64,000 bases of DNA from DUUI01 sp964627845 (lineage in GTDB: Bacteria; Bacillota_I; Bacilli_A; Erysipelotrichales; Erysipelotrichaceae): positions 4,176-68,175 of the forward strand of contig CAZVKL010000003.1 in the NCBI GenBank assembly GCA_964627845.1, in the 5' to 3' direction. Positions 35,594 to 44,245 of the stretch are shown piece by piece. The notes beneath the pieces are model-generated. The model made no database searches. It saw nothing but the letters and a program-made list of their open reading frames with translations, and had not been told where the DNA came from. Each line of letters starts with the position of its first letter. Position 1 is the stretch's first letter. The position numbers and the translations under genes were made by a program.

Positions 35594-36550
35594 ATGAATT
35601 TAATTGATTTTATATTTGTACCTGACTTTTTCTTCTCTATTTTAAGAATTACAGCCCCAATCATATTTGCGACCTTAGCTGCCGTAGTCTGTGAAAAAGG
35701 AGGCATCTCCAACATCGGTCTAGAAGGAACGATGATGATGTCAGCCTTATTTGGTTCTTTATTTGCTTATTATTCAGGCAGTTGGTTAATTGGTGTTTTA
35801 ATAGCCATTATCACCGGTGTTATTGTCAGTATCGGGATGGCTTTCTTTGCCTTTAACCTTAAAACTAATATCATTTTAGTAGGGACCGCCCTTAATATGA
35901 TTGGAAGTGGTGGGACCATCTTCTTTGTAAAAATCATTACTGGAATTACCGAAGGAACTCAAATGACTTCAACTAATGGATTGATTAATTCGAGTTTTCA
36001 AGTTCCGGCAATCCATATTCCAATTATTAAAGATATTCCAATCATTGGTGAAATAGTTTCTGGTCATTCATTATTAACTTATCTAGCACTATTCTTAGTT
36101 TATTTAACCTGGGTTTTACTATATCGGACACCACTTGGCCTTAATATTCGCTCAGTTGGAGAAAGTCCAAATGCAGCTAGTTCAGTGGGAGTCAGTGTCA
36201 TTAAAGTCAAATACATGGTCTTAATGCTTGGTGGTGTGTTAGCCGGTTTAGGTGGTGCTTATATGTCAATGTCCTATGCCATGGGATTCTCCTTGGATAT
36301 GGTCGCTGGACGAGGATTTATTGCCCTTGCTGCTCAAGCCATGGGTGGTGGAGAACCACTTGGTTCAACTTTAGCTGCCTTAGTCTTTGGATCAGCTCAA
36401 GCACTAGCTGTTAAAGCCTCTGCTTTAGGGGTTGACTCTAACTTAGTATCACCAATTCCATATGTGGTTACTATTTTAGGTTTAGTTGTCTTTGCGATGA
36501 TTGCTCGAAGAAAACTCAGACGTCCTAACAAAGTAAGCAAAACAGCATGA
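35594..36550 (+). CDS. nupQ: Nucleoside ABC transporter permease 2
   Basis: A 318-aa permease of the same family with about eight transmembrane segments. CEKGGISNIGLEGTMMM near residue 30 is the counterpart of the motif in the first permease. An in-frame ATG at 35552 exists, but AAAGGAGGG stands about 8 nt before the ATG at 35594, and the homologous N-terminus begins there. One base separates it from the nupP stop. Confidence 0.92.
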   Translation: MNLIDFIFVPDFFFSILRITAPIIFATLAAVVCEKGGISNIGLEGTMMMSALFGSLFAYYSGSWLIGVLIAIITGVIVSIGMAFFAFNLKTNIILVGTALNMIGSGGTIFFVKIITGITEGTQMTSTNGLINSSFQVPAIHIPIIKDIPIIGEIVSGHSLLTYLALFLVYLTWVLLYRTPLGLNIRSVGESPNAASSVGVSVIKVKYMVLMLGGVLAGLGGAYMSMSYAMGFSLDMVAGRGFIALAAQAMGGGEPLGSTLAALVFGSAQALAVKASALGVDSNLVSPIPYVVTILGLVVFAMIARRKLRRPNKVSKTA

Positions 36551-36561
36551 AAGGAAACAAT

Positions 36562-37515
36562 ATGAAGAGAATTCCAATCATTTTAGATGGAGATCCAGGT
36601 CATGATGATGCCATTGCTTGGGTCATCGCTGCCTCCAATCCATATTTTGATATCAAAGCCATTACCAGTGTTGCTGGCAATCAAACCTTAGATAAAACAA
36701 CCATTAATGCTCAAAGAATCGCAAAATTACTTGCATTAGATGTTCCAGTTGCTAAAGGAAGAGAACTTCCATTATTAGGTAATTTAGTCACGGCATCTAA
36801 CTTCCATGGGGAATCAGGTTTAGATGGACCAACATTACCTGAGCCAACCCGAGAATTAGAAACCATTTCTGCTATTGAACTGATGGCTAAAGTCATAGAA
36901 GAATCAGAGGAGCCAGTCACTATAATTGCGAGTGGACCAACCACTAATGTGGCGGCTTTGATTTTAGCTCACCCTCACTTAAAACAAAAGATAAAACAAA
37001 TATCTTTCATGGGTGGAGGACTTAGAGGGGGTAATTGGTCAAGTGCCGCAGAATTTAATGTAATTGTTGATCCGGAAGCATTAGATGTTGTCCTCAAGTC
37101 AGGCATCCCTTTAATTATGTGTGGCTTGGATGTGACTGAAAAAGCACTTTGTTATCCTCAAGAATATGAAAGAATAAGAGAAATAGGGAATTCGGTGTCT
37201 GATGTGGTTGCAGGCTGGTTTGATTTCTTTATGAAACACTTAACTTCTCTTGGTTGGAAGGGCGCAACCTTGCATGATCCATGTGCTGTAGTGGCATTGT
37301 CTCATCCTGAAATCTTTACTTTTAAAGAGCTTTTTGTTGAAGTGGAATTAAGTGGTCAATATACGCGTGGAGCGACTGTTGGTGATGTGCACAGTCTTAA
37401 AGAACAAGCACCAAATGTGAAAGTCGCTGTTGATCTTGATCGAGAGAAATTTATTGAGATTCTAATTGAATCGTGTCAATCCTACCGGACAAAAGAAGGA
37501 GGAAACTATGAATAA
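36562..37515 (+). CDS. Inosine-uridine-preferring nucleoside hydrolase, copy 1
   Basis: A 317-aa IU-nucleoside hydrolase that splits a ribonucleoside into base and ribose with water. The calcium-binding cluster is DGDPGHDDAI at residues 8-17. FMGGGLRGGN and EFNVIVDPEA near 150-170 complete the site. An ATG at 36547 overlaps the permease stop, but it has no ribosome binding site; AAAGGA stands just before the ATG at 36562. Part of the nucleoside operon; overlaps the second hydrolase by 8 bp. Confidence 0.93.
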   Translation: MKRIPIILDGDPGHDDAIAWVIAASNPYFDIKAITSVAGNQTLDKTTINAQRIAKLLALDVPVAKGRELPLLGNLVTASNFHGESGLDGPTLPEPTRELETISAIELMAKVIEESEEPVTIIASGPTTNVAALILAHPHLKQKIKQISFMGGGLRGGNWSSAAEFNVIVDPEALDVVLKSGIPLIMCGLDVTEKALCYPQEYERIREIGNSVSDVVAGWFDFFMKHLTSLGWKGATLHDPCAVVALSHPEIFTFKELFVEVELSGQYTRGATVGDVHSLKEQAPNVKVAVDLDREKFIEILIESCQSYRTKEGGNYE

Positions 37516-38440
37516 AAAACCAATTTGGATCGATAGTGATGCGGGTGTTGATGATGCGATTGCGTTATTTTCAGCCTTTAAATTAAACAATGTTGACATT
37601 AAGGGAATATCCAGTGTGGCTGGAAATGTTGAAGAAGAAAAAACGTATAAAAATATAAGAGATTTGGCTCATCTGGCCAAGGTAGATGTAAAGGTCTATC
37701 ATGGTGCCACTAAACCAATGGTAGTTGAGCTTGTGATGGCAAAACATGTTCATGGTGAAAATGGGGTGGGTGATATTGAACTAGAAGCTTCGCCTAAAGA
37801 ACATGAAACGATGTTGGCTTGGGATGCACTTTATCAAGCAGCAGTCGAAGCCAAGGGTGAGCTTGAAGTAGTGACCTTGGGCCCACTGACAAATATAGCC
37901 ATCGCGATTGCGAAATATCCTGATTTAGAAACATTAATTAAGCGCATCTATTTAATGGGTGGTGCTATTGAGGGTGGTAATTCAACACCTTGTGCTGAAT
38001 TTAATATTTATGTTGATCCTCATAGTGCTGAAGCTGTTTTTAAATCAGAAATTGAAAAAGTGATGTTTGGTTTGGATGTGACACTTAAATCATCCCTAAC
38101 AACAAAAGATATTGACGATATTTATCAACAAAATACTAAAGTTTCTAAGTTCTTCTATGATTCCATTCAAACTTGTTTAGTCTTTTATGACTTATATGGA
38201 TATAAAAATATGATGTGTTTACATGATGTTTGTCCAGTTCTTTATTTAGAATATCCAGAATTCTTTGAAGGGACTCAAGCAGGGGTCTATGTTGAAACAC
38301 AAGGACAACTGACCTTTGGTAAAACAGTCAGTGATATAAAGAGTGACTTTAAATTTGAAAAACGGGATACCTTGGTCATATTAGAGGTCGATCAACCAAA
38401 ATTTGCGGCGAAGATTAAAGAACTATTAATGAGTTATTGA
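37508..38440 (+). CDS. Inosine-uridine-preferring nucleoside hydrolase, copy 2
   Basis: A 310-aa paralog of the preceding gene. Its calcium motif is DSDAGVDDAI at residues 7-16, and it has YLMGGAIEGGN and EFNIYVDPHS. The two copies are clearly diverged, so they probably prefer different nucleosides (purine against pyrimidine); that is inference. AAGAAGGAGG precedes the ATG at 37508; an earlier in-frame ATG lies inside copy 1 without such a site. Confidence 0.93.
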   Translation: MNKKPIWIDSDAGVDDAIALFSAFKLNNVDIKGISSVAGNVEEEKTYKNIRDLAHLAKVDVKVYHGATKPMVVELVMAKHVHGENGVGDIELEASPKEHETMLAWDALYQAAVEAKGELEVVTLGPLTNIAIAIAKYPDLETLIKRIYLMGGAIEGGNSTPCAEFNIYVDPHSAEAVFKSEIEKVMFGLDVTLKSSLTTKDIDDIYQQNTKVSKFFYDSIQTCLVFYDLYGYKNMMCLHDVCPVLYLEYPEFFEGTQAGVYVETQGQLTFGKTVSDIKSDFKFEKRDTLVILEVDQPKFAAKIKELLMSY

Positions 38441-38449
38441 GGTAATATA

Positions 38450-39340
38450 ATGAGTATTTGTGTAATTGGAAGTAGTAATGTCGATATCTCAGTCTTTGTT
38501 GAGAAACTACCTCAAAAAGGAGAAACATTGTTAGGTCATGAAATGACAACCTCCTTTGGTGGCAAAGGCGCAAATCAAGCTATTGCTAGTGCTAAATTAG
38601 GGGGCCAAGTTTCCTTTTTAACCTGTTTAGGAGAGGATGATTTTGGCGATCAAATCCTTAGTAATTTGAAACAACTAAAGATTGATACCAAACAAATTAA
38701 GTGGAGTAAGAAAAATCCAACTGGAACAGCCATTATTACCATAGACCATCAAGGGCAAAATACCATCGTGGTCAATCCTGGGGCTAATGGTGATTGTGAT
38801 ATCGAATATCTAAAAAATAATCAAGAGCACATTCTTAAGAGTGATTTAATCTTATTACAGATGGAAATTCCACTGGATGCTATTGAATATGCGATAAGAT
38901 TAGCTCATCAACATGATAAACAAGTGATTTTAAATCCTGCACCTGCTCTAGCTGACTTAAATCAAGAACTCTATTCTATGATTGATTACTTAACCCCTAA
39001 TGAGAGTGAGTTACTGATAATGGCTCAACAAGATGATTTTGAAGCGAGTATTCAACAATTATTAGCTTGGGGTATAAAGAACCTCATTATTACGATGGGT
39101 GAACAGGGCGCTTTATGGGTCACAAAGCAACAAAGACAACTCATTAAGGCATATCCTGTAGTGGCCATTGATACAGTAGGGGCAGGGGATTGTTTTAATG
39201 GAGCATTTGTCTCTGCGCTTTCCAGAGATGAACCCATCAAAGATGCGATTCGTTTTGCTAATAAAGCAGCCAGTATTGCGGTAACTCGAAAAGGAGCTCA
39301 AGATTCAATTCCAACTCTAAAAGAGTTAAATATTCGTTAA
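38450..39340 (+). CDS. rbsK: Ribokinase
   Basis: A 296-aa PfkB-family kinase that makes ribose-5-phosphate from ribose and ATP. SFGGKGANQAI near residue 36 is the sugar-binding motif. DTVGAGDCFNGAF near residue 240 holds the catalytic aspartate and anion hole. It fits directly behind the hydrolases, which release free ribose. GAGGTAA precedes the ATG. Confidence 0.94.
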   Translation: MSICVIGSSNVDISVFVEKLPQKGETLLGHEMTTSFGGKGANQAIASAKLGGQVSFLTCLGEDDFGDQILSNLKQLKIDTKQIKWSKKNPTGTAIITIDHQGQNTIVVNPGANGDCDIEYLKNNQEHILKSDLILLQMEIPLDAIEYAIRLAHQHDKQVILNPAPALADLNQELYSMIDYLTPNESELLIMAQQDDFEASIQQLLAWGIKNLIITMGEQGALWVTKQQRQLIKAYPVVAIDTVGAGDCFNGAFVSALSRDEPIKDAIRFANKAASIAVTRKGAQDSIPTLKELNIR

Positions 39341-39366
39341 TACGATTCTCTAAGAATGAGGAAAAC

Positions 39367-40041
39367 ATGTTAAATCAAATTAAAGGAAAATTAATCGTAT
39401 CTTGTCAAGCATTACCTAATGAACCATTGCATTCGTCCTTCATTATGGGAAGAATGGCCTTAGCCGCAAAACAAGCTGGAGCAGCTGGAATACGTGCTCA
39501 AGGAGTTGAGGATATTCAAGAGATTATGTCAGTGGTGGATTGTCCAGTGATTGGAATTATTAAGCGTGATTATCCAGATAGTGATGTCTATATTACCCCA
39601 ACAAAAAAAGAAGTAGAAGAGTTACTAGCGACGAATTGTCAGATGATTGCTTTGGATGCAACCTTAAGGGATCGTCCAAACGATGAATTATTAAGTGAGT
39701 TAGTCAAACAGATACATGAACAGGGTGTATTAGCCATGGCTGATTGTTCGACAATTGAGGAAGCGATTCAAGCACAAGAAATTGGCTTTGATTGTGTTTC
39801 AACGACACTGGCTGGTTATACACCCTATTCAAAGAATGTGGATGGACCAAATTTTGAGTTATTAAAACAGATGTTAGAACAATGCAGCATTCCAGTCATT
39901 GCGGAGGGAAAAATTAATACACCTCAAGAATTAAAAGAAGTCATGGATCTTGGGGTCCACAGTGCTGTGGTTGGTGGCGCAATCACTCGACCTCAACAAA
40001 TTGCGAAACGATTCATTGATGTCCTGAGCGAATCAGAATAA
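39367..40041 (+). CDS. nanE: N-acetylmannosamine-6-phosphate 2-epimerase
   Basis: A 224-aa TIM-barrel enzyme that converts ManNAc-6-P to GlcNAc-6-P in sialic acid use. Conserved stretches are AGAAGIRAQGVEDI, IIKRDYPDSDVYITP, DCSTIEEA and AEGKINTPQE. The length is normal. It is the last gene of the nucleoside operon, 26 nt after ribokinase. No nanA, nanK or sialidase is present in the window. Either the substrate is made elsewhere or the enzyme acts on another sugar phosphate. Confidence 0.92.
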   Translation: MLNQIKGKLIVSCQALPNEPLHSSFIMGRMALAAKQAGAAGIRAQGVEDIQEIMSVVDCPVIGIIKRDYPDSDVYITPTKKEVEELLATNCQMIALDATLRDRPNDELLSELVKQIHEQGVLAMADCSTIEEAIQAQEIGFDCVSTTLAGYTPYSKNVDGPNFELLKQMLEQCSIPVIAEGKINTPQELKEVMDLGVHSAVVGGAITRPQQIAKRFIDVLSESE

Positions 40042-40045
40042 TTCA

Positions 40046-40086
40046 ACCCGTTAAGGTTTTGTACTTGACGGGACCTTTTTTTTATT
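40046..40086 (+). terminator. Terminator of the nucleoside operon
   Basis: A 9-bp stem (CCCGTTAAG / CTTGACGGG, one G-U pair) and then ACC and a run of eight T. The 3' arm includes the -35 of the rpsP promoter. Confidence 0.8.
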
Positions 40087-40093
40087 ATATACT
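40065..40093 (+). promoter_or_regulatory. rpsP operon promoter
   Basis: TTGACG (40065-40070), a 17-nt spacer and TATACT (40088-40093). The element is built into the upstream terminator. Confidence 0.75.
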
Positions 40094-40119
40094 TCTCAAG
40101 GAAAGTCGAGGTAAAGTCT

Positions 40120-40389
40120 ATGGCTGTAAAATTACGCTTAGCAAGACATGGAGCAAAAAGAGATCCGTTCTACCGTATTGTTGCTTCTGATTCAAGATCA
40201 CCACGTGATGGTCGTTTTATAGAAATTATTGGATATTATGATCCAACAAGACAACCAGCAGAAGTTAAAATTGATGAAGAAAAAGCACTTAAATGGTTAA
40301 GTGAAGGGGCACAACCTTCTGATACTGTTCGTAATCTTTTTTCTAAACAAGGTCTTATCAAAAAACATACTGAAAGTAAGAACAAATAG
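40120..40389 (+). CDS. rpsP: 30S ribosomal protein S16
   Basis: An 89-aa protein of normal length. MAVKLRLARHGAKRDPFYRI and GRFIEIIGYYDP are unmistakable. It binds 16S rRNA during 30S assembly. A GAGGT site precedes the ATG. It opens the conserved operon rpsP-khpA-rimM-trmD. Confidence 0.98.
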   Translation: MAVKLRLARHGAKRDPFYRIVASDSRSPRDGRFIEIIGYYDPTRQPAEVKIDEEKALKWLSEGAQPSDTVRNLFSKQGLIKKHTESKNK

Positions 40390-40391
40390 TT

Positions 40392-40643
40392 ATGAGTGAA
40401 GTCGAAAAAATATTATTTGATTTAATTCATCCAATTGTTGACCACAAAGATATGTTAACTGTGAAGCAATTAGAGAGTATTAATGAAAATGAAATTATCC
40501 TCATGATTTATGCTAAAAACGATGACATTGGTCGTCTAATTGGTAAAAAAGGGACGATGGCCAATGCCTTGCGTCAAGTGATGGGTATTTCTGGCAGAAT
40601 GCTCAACAAGAAAATCAACTTAAAATTTGAAGCTATCGAATAA
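40392..40643 (+). CDS. khpA: RNA-binding KH-domain protein KhpA
   Basis: An 83-aa protein that is one KH domain; the GxxG loop is IGKKGTMANALRQ near residue 51. KhpA acts with KhpB as an RNA chaperone that affects cell elongation and division in Gram-positive bacteria. It starts two bases after the rpsP stop without its own clear ribosome binding site, so translation is probably coupled. It overlaps rimM in a TAATG junction. Confidence 0.94.
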   Translation: MSEVEKILFDLIHPIVDHKDMLTVKQLESINENEIILMIYAKNDDIGRLIGKKGTMANALRQVMGISGRMLNKKINLKFEAIE

Positions 40644-41125
40644 TGATTAAATTTGGAACTATTCTAAAACCAGTCGGACTTCAAGGAGAAGTAAGAGTTT
40701 TCTCTGATTCGGATTTTACTAAGGAGCGATTAGTGAAGGGTCAACGATTTTTGGTCGATGGCCAAACATTAACAGTCTCTAAATCAAGTAGTAGCGGGAA
40801 TGTCCATAAAGTAAAATTCAAGGAAATCAATTCCATTGAACAAGCTGAAAAATTCAGACAACGTGATTTAATGATTGAAGAATTAGATGATTCTCTTCTA
40901 AATGAAGATGAATACTTCTTTACTGATTTGATTGGAACACAAGTGTTTGAAAATAATCAGCATGTTGGGGAAGTGATTGATGTGATTGAAGCCAGTGCGC
41001 ATCCGTTACTGAAGATTAAAACTGAACACGAGGAATTCTATTTACCTTTTGTGAAGGCGTTTGTTTTAGAGGTTAACATTAATGAACGAAGGATTGAAGT
41101 CAACTTAATTGAGGGACTGCGATGA
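40643..41125 (+). CDS. rimM: Ribosome maturation factor RimM
   Basis: A 160-aa 16S rRNA processing factor. The N-terminal RimM beta barrel (FGTILKPVGLQGEVRVF) is followed by a PRC-barrel (YFFTDLIGTQVF, then LPFVKAFVLEVN). It helps mature the 30S head and binds S19. The position between khpA and trmD is the Bacilli order. It overlaps trmD by 4 bp (ATGA). Confidence 0.96.
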   Translation: MIKFGTILKPVGLQGEVRVFSDSDFTKERLVKGQRFLVDGQTLTVSKSSSSGNVHKVKFKEINSIEQAEKFRQRDLMIEELDDSLLNEDEYFFTDLIGTQVFENNQHVGEVIDVIEASAHPLLKIKTEHEEFYLPFVKAFVLEVNINERRIEVNLIEGLR

Positions 41126-41832
41126 AGATTAAAATTTTAACCTTATTTCCAGAACAATTTATTGGATTTAAAGAAACTTCCATTATCAAGAAAGCTCAAT
41201 TGAAAGGGTTAGTCGATATTGAACTGATTAATATCCGTGATTTCACCTTAGATAAACATAACCGAGTGGATGATAAACCTTATGGTGGTGGTGCTGGGCT
41301 TGTGATGCGGGCTCAACCTGTCTTAGACGCTTTGCGAAGTGTTAGAAGCAGTGAGTCAAAAGTCATCGTTCCAAGTGCCTCTGGAAAGGTTTATGATCAG
41401 TCTTGGGCCATTGAATTATCAAAAGAGAAAGAATTAGTGATCATCTGTGGCCATTATGAGGGCATGGATGAGCGAATCATGGATGAAGTTGACCATCAAT
41501 TTTGTATTGGAGACTATATTTTAACCGGTGGTGAATTGCCGGCTATGATTATTAGTGATTCTGTTATTCGACTCTTAGAGGATGTTATTACCAAAGAATC
41601 TAATTTAGAAGAAAGTTTTGTTGATGGGTTAGTTGAATACCCTCATTACACGACCCCTTATGACTATGAGGGGAAAACGGTTCCTGAAGTCCTTATTTCA
41701 GGACATCATGAAAAGATTAGAAAATATCGATTAAAAGAGTCTCTTAGAAGAACCAAACTGAATCGACCTGATCTTTTAAAAAAGAAAGAATTATCTCAAG
41801 AGGAAATTGAACTCTTAAGAGAACTTGATTGA
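41122..41832 (+). CDS. trmD: tRNA (guanine37-N1)-methyltransferase TrmD
   Basis: A 236-aa SPOUT methyltransferase that makes m1G37 next to the anticodon and so prevents frameshifting. The trefoil-knot SAM site is seen in VIICGHYEGMDERI and GDYILTGGELPAM; the conserved RVDDKPYGGGAGLVM binds substrate. The length is normal (about 240 aa). It is the last gene before the rplS leader. Confidence 0.97.
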   Translation: MKIKILTLFPEQFIGFKETSIIKKAQLKGLVDIELINIRDFTLDKHNRVDDKPYGGGAGLVMRAQPVLDALRSVRSSESKVIVPSASGKVYDQSWAIELSKEKELVIICGHYEGMDERIMDEVDHQFCIGDYILTGGELPAMIISDSVIRLLEDVITKESNLEESFVDGLVEYPHYTTPYDYEGKTVPEVLISGHHEKIRKYRLKESLRRTKLNRPDLLKKKELSQEEIELLRELD

Positions 41833-41865
41833 TTTTCTAGAGTCAATATGTTAAAGTTATAAAGC

Positions 41866-41902
41866 TTTTGGTTCCGCTGTTAGTACTGAATATGAACCAA
41901 AA
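41866..41902 (+). promoter_or_regulatory. L19 leader hairpin upstream of rplS
   Basis: A perfect 9-bp stem TTTTGGTTC (41866-41874) / GAACCAAAA (41894-41902) encloses a 19-nt loop beginning CGCTGTTAGT. Firmicutes rplS genes have a known short leader element at this place. No T-run follows, so it is not a terminator. A possible -10 TATAAA lies at 41858-41863. Confidence 0.6.
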
Positions 41903-41922
41903 TAAAGAAGGAGTGTGTCAAG

Positions 41923-42270
41923 ATGAATTTAGGATTAGTACAAGAAATAACTAAATCTCAGTTAAAGACAGATTTACCAGAATTAAGACCTGGTTATACT
42001 GTCCGTGTTGATGTTCGCATTAAAGAAGGCGACAAAACAAGAATTCAGGCTTTCGAAGGCGTGATTATCGCTAAAGAAGGTGGCGGAATTAGCGAATCTA
42101 TTCTTGTCAGAAAGATTTCAAATGGTGTTGGAGTTGAACGTAAATTCCCACTACATTCACCAATCATTGCTGATATTACGGTTGTTCGTAAAGGACGAGT
42201 TCGTCGTACTAAGTTATTTTACTTACGCGAGCGTTCAGGTAGAGCAGCACGTCTTAAAGAAATTCGTTAA
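41923..42270 (+). CDS. rplS: 50S ribosomal protein L19
   Basis: A 115-aa protein of normal length. RPGYTVRVDVRIKEGDKTR, FEGVIIAKEGGG and KLFYLRERSGRAARLKE are the family sequence. It lies at the subunit interface of the ribosome. AAGAAGGAG lies before the ATG. A terminator follows. Confidence 0.98.
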   Translation: MNLGLVQEITKSQLKTDLPELRPGYTVRVDVRIKEGDKTRIQAFEGVIIAKEGGGISESILVRKISNGVGVERKFPLHSPIIADITVVRKGRVRRTKLFYLRERSGRAARLKEIR

Positions 42271-42274
42271 AACG

Positions 42275-42299
42275 AGCCGTTATCAAAACGGCTTTTTTT
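42275..42299 (+). terminator. Terminator after rplS
   Basis: A 7-bp stem (AGCCGTT / AACGGCT) with loop ATCAA, followed by seven T. Confidence 0.85.
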
Positions 42300-42305
42300 G
42301 AAATT

Positions 42306-42851
42306 ATGAGAAGAAAACCTTATCTGTGGTCATTATTTAAATCAATTTTATTAGCATTAATCCTTGTTTTAATTATTAATACATGGTTTTTTAAACCTGT
42401 AAAGGTTATTGGAAACTCAATGTTTCCAACACTCCAGGACGGACAACAAGGATTTTCTTCTGTCTTTGCTTTAAACACACAAGGACTAAAGCGCTTTGAT
42501 GTGGTCGTCGTAAAAGCAGATGACGATTATTTGGTGAAACGAGTCATTGGATTACCAAATGAAACCATCGAATTTAATAATGAACAGTTATTGATTAACG
42601 GCCAAATAGTTGACCAATATTTTTTAAACCAACAACATGTTGAACAATTAAAACAATCCTATATTCAGTTTACTGCGGATTTTGGTCCAATAACCATTGC
42701 TAACGATGAATATTTCTTAATGGGGGATAATCGCCCATTATCAATTGATTCACGTTTTAGTCAATATGGTCCTTTTAAAGAAGATGCAATTATTTCAAAA
42801 GACTTATATGTTGTCTATCCATTTTCTCAATTTAAGAAAGTAGGTCATTAA
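42306..42851 (+). CDS. lepB: Signal peptidase I
   Basis: A 181-aa membrane serine protease that cuts signal peptides outside the cell. One N-terminal transmembrane helix (residues about 10-28) precedes the catalytic domain. The catalytic serine is S38 in GNSMFPT and the base is K78 in YLVKRVIGLP. MGDNRPLSIDSR is the third conserved box. Single-helix Gram-positive type of normal size. There is no ribosome binding site before the ATG, which lies just behind the rplS terminator. Next gene starts 2 nt after the stop. Confidence 0.95.
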   Translation: MRRKPYLWSLFKSILLALILVLIINTWFFKPVKVIGNSMFPTLQDGQQGFSSVFALNTQGLKRFDVVVVKADDDYLVKRVIGLPNETIEFNNEQLLINGQIVDQYFLNQQHVEQLKQSYIQFTADFGPITIANDEYFLMGDNRPLSIDSRFSQYGPFKEDAIISKDLYVVYPFSQFKKVGH

Positions 42852-42852
42852 C

Positions 42853-43704
42853 ATGAGTGTCCAGTGGTTTCCAGGTCATATGACCAAAGCGATCCGCCAA
42901 ATCCAACAACGAATCTCAGAAGTGGATATGGTCATCGAATGTCGTGATGCTCGGATTCCTTTTTCCTCAAGTAATCCAGTGATTGATCAGATTATCGGAA
43001 ACAAGCCTCGTTTAATTGTGCTGACTAAGAAAGATTTAGCCATCAATTCAATCACAAGTGAATGGATTGAATTCTTACAACAAGAAGAAACACAGGTCGT
43101 TGTTTTAAATGTGCTTAAAGATAATGTCCAGCGTCATATTTTAAACGGTTGCATGGCCGCCATGAAACCAAAACATGATCGTGATTTAGCGCGTGGAATT
43201 AAACCGAGAATGATTCGCGCCTTAATATTAGGGGTGCCAAATGTGGGGAAATCGACCCTCATGAATCGTTTGTTTAAAAAGAAAGTGGCCGATGTCTCGA
43301 ATCGACCAGGGGTTACCCGAGCGCTTAAGAAAGTTAAAGTGTCAGAAAAATTAGAAGTCATTGACAGCCCAGGTTTACTGTGGCCAAAATTTGACGATGT
43401 AAGAATTGGCTATCACTTAGCACTTTGTTTAAGTGTTAAAGAAACGGGTTATCAAATCGATGATGTCATAAAATATGGTCTTCAACAATTAAGTGAAGTG
43501 TATGAAGAGAAGCTTCTTGAGACCTATCAAGTAGAGTCACTCGATAATTTAGACGCAATCAAAGAATCAGTCTCAAATTTAAGAAATCAACCCCTTGATC
43601 GAGGGGCACAATTGATCTTGTCAGATATTCAAAACCATAAATTTGGTCCAATGAGTTGGGAGCGTTATGATACATTTCGAGAAACCTTATTGGAAACAGA
43701 ATAA
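42853..43704 (+). CDS. rbgA: Ribosome biogenesis GTPase RbgA (YlqF)
   Basis: A 283-aa circularly permuted GTPase. The G4 motif (TKKDLA, near residue 58) comes before G1 (GVPNVGKST at residues 127-135) and G3 (DSPGLLWPK). The N-terminal VQWFPGHMTKAIRQI is the family signature. It is needed late in 50S assembly. The C-terminal helical domain is complete. It overlaps rnhB by 38 bp. Confidence 0.96.
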   Translation: MSVQWFPGHMTKAIRQIQQRISEVDMVIECRDARIPFSSSNPVIDQIIGNKPRLIVLTKKDLAINSITSEWIEFLQQEETQVVVLNVLKDNVQRHILNGCMAAMKPKHDRDLARGIKPRMIRALILGVPNVGKSTLMNRLFKKKVADVSNRPGVTRALKKVKVSEKLEVIDSPGLLWPKFDDVRIGYHLALCLSVKETGYQIDDVIKYGLQQLSEVYEEKLLETYQVESLDNLDAIKESVSNLRNQPLDRGAQLILSDIQNHKFGPMSWERYDTFRETLLETE

Positions 43705-44245
43705 ACTTGTTTTAGGTTTAGATGAAGCGGGCCGTGGTCCCTTGGCTGGGCCAGTGGTTGTGGCAGGGGTAATCCTTAAACCTAATCTTTATCATCCTGA
43801 TTTAAACGATTCAAAGAAATTGTCAGTTAAGAAACGACAGGTTCTATTTGAGTGGATCGTTGAGAATGCACATTTAATCGAGGTTGAAATATTGAGTGAA
43901 AAAGAAATTGATGCATCCAATATTTATGCCTGTGCGCAACTTGGCATGCAACGCCTAGCGGATAAAGTACAAGTTGACTGTGTTTTAAGTGATGCGATGC
44001 CACTGATGTGTGGTTGTGATTTTCAAGCAATCATCAAAGGGGATCAAAAAAGCGTCAGCATTGCTGCAGCAAGCATTATTGCTAAAGTCATACGAGATGA
44101 TATTATGACAATATATGATCGACTCTATCCTGAATATGGTTTTAAGAAGCATAAAGGGTATCCAACCAAGGCGCATTATCAAGCAATTAAAGAGTATGGT
44201 GCTTGCGCAATTCATCGACAAACATTTAGATTGTATAAAGATTAG
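43667..44245 (+). CDS. rnhB: Ribonuclease HII
   Basis: A 192-aa enzyme that cuts RNA in RNA-DNA hybrids and at single ribonucleotides. GLDEAGRGPLAGPVV contains the catalytic D19 and E20; the further acidic site is in CVLSDAMPL. HKGYPTKAHYQAI is conserved near the end. A GGGAG site before the ATG at 43667 supports this start inside rbgA. It is shorter than the 255 aa of Bacillus, lacking its N-terminal extension. The stop lies in the stem of a terminator hairpin. Confidence 0.95.
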   Translation: MIHFEKPYWKQNKLVLGLDEAGRGPLAGPVVVAGVILKPNLYHPDLNDSKKLSVKKRQVLFEWIVENAHLIEVEILSEKEIDASNIYACAQLGMQRLADKVQVDCVLSDAMPLMCGCDFQAIIKGDQKSVSIAAASIIAKVIRDDIMTIYDRLYPEYGFKKHKGYPTKAHYQAIKEYGACAIHRQTFRLYKD

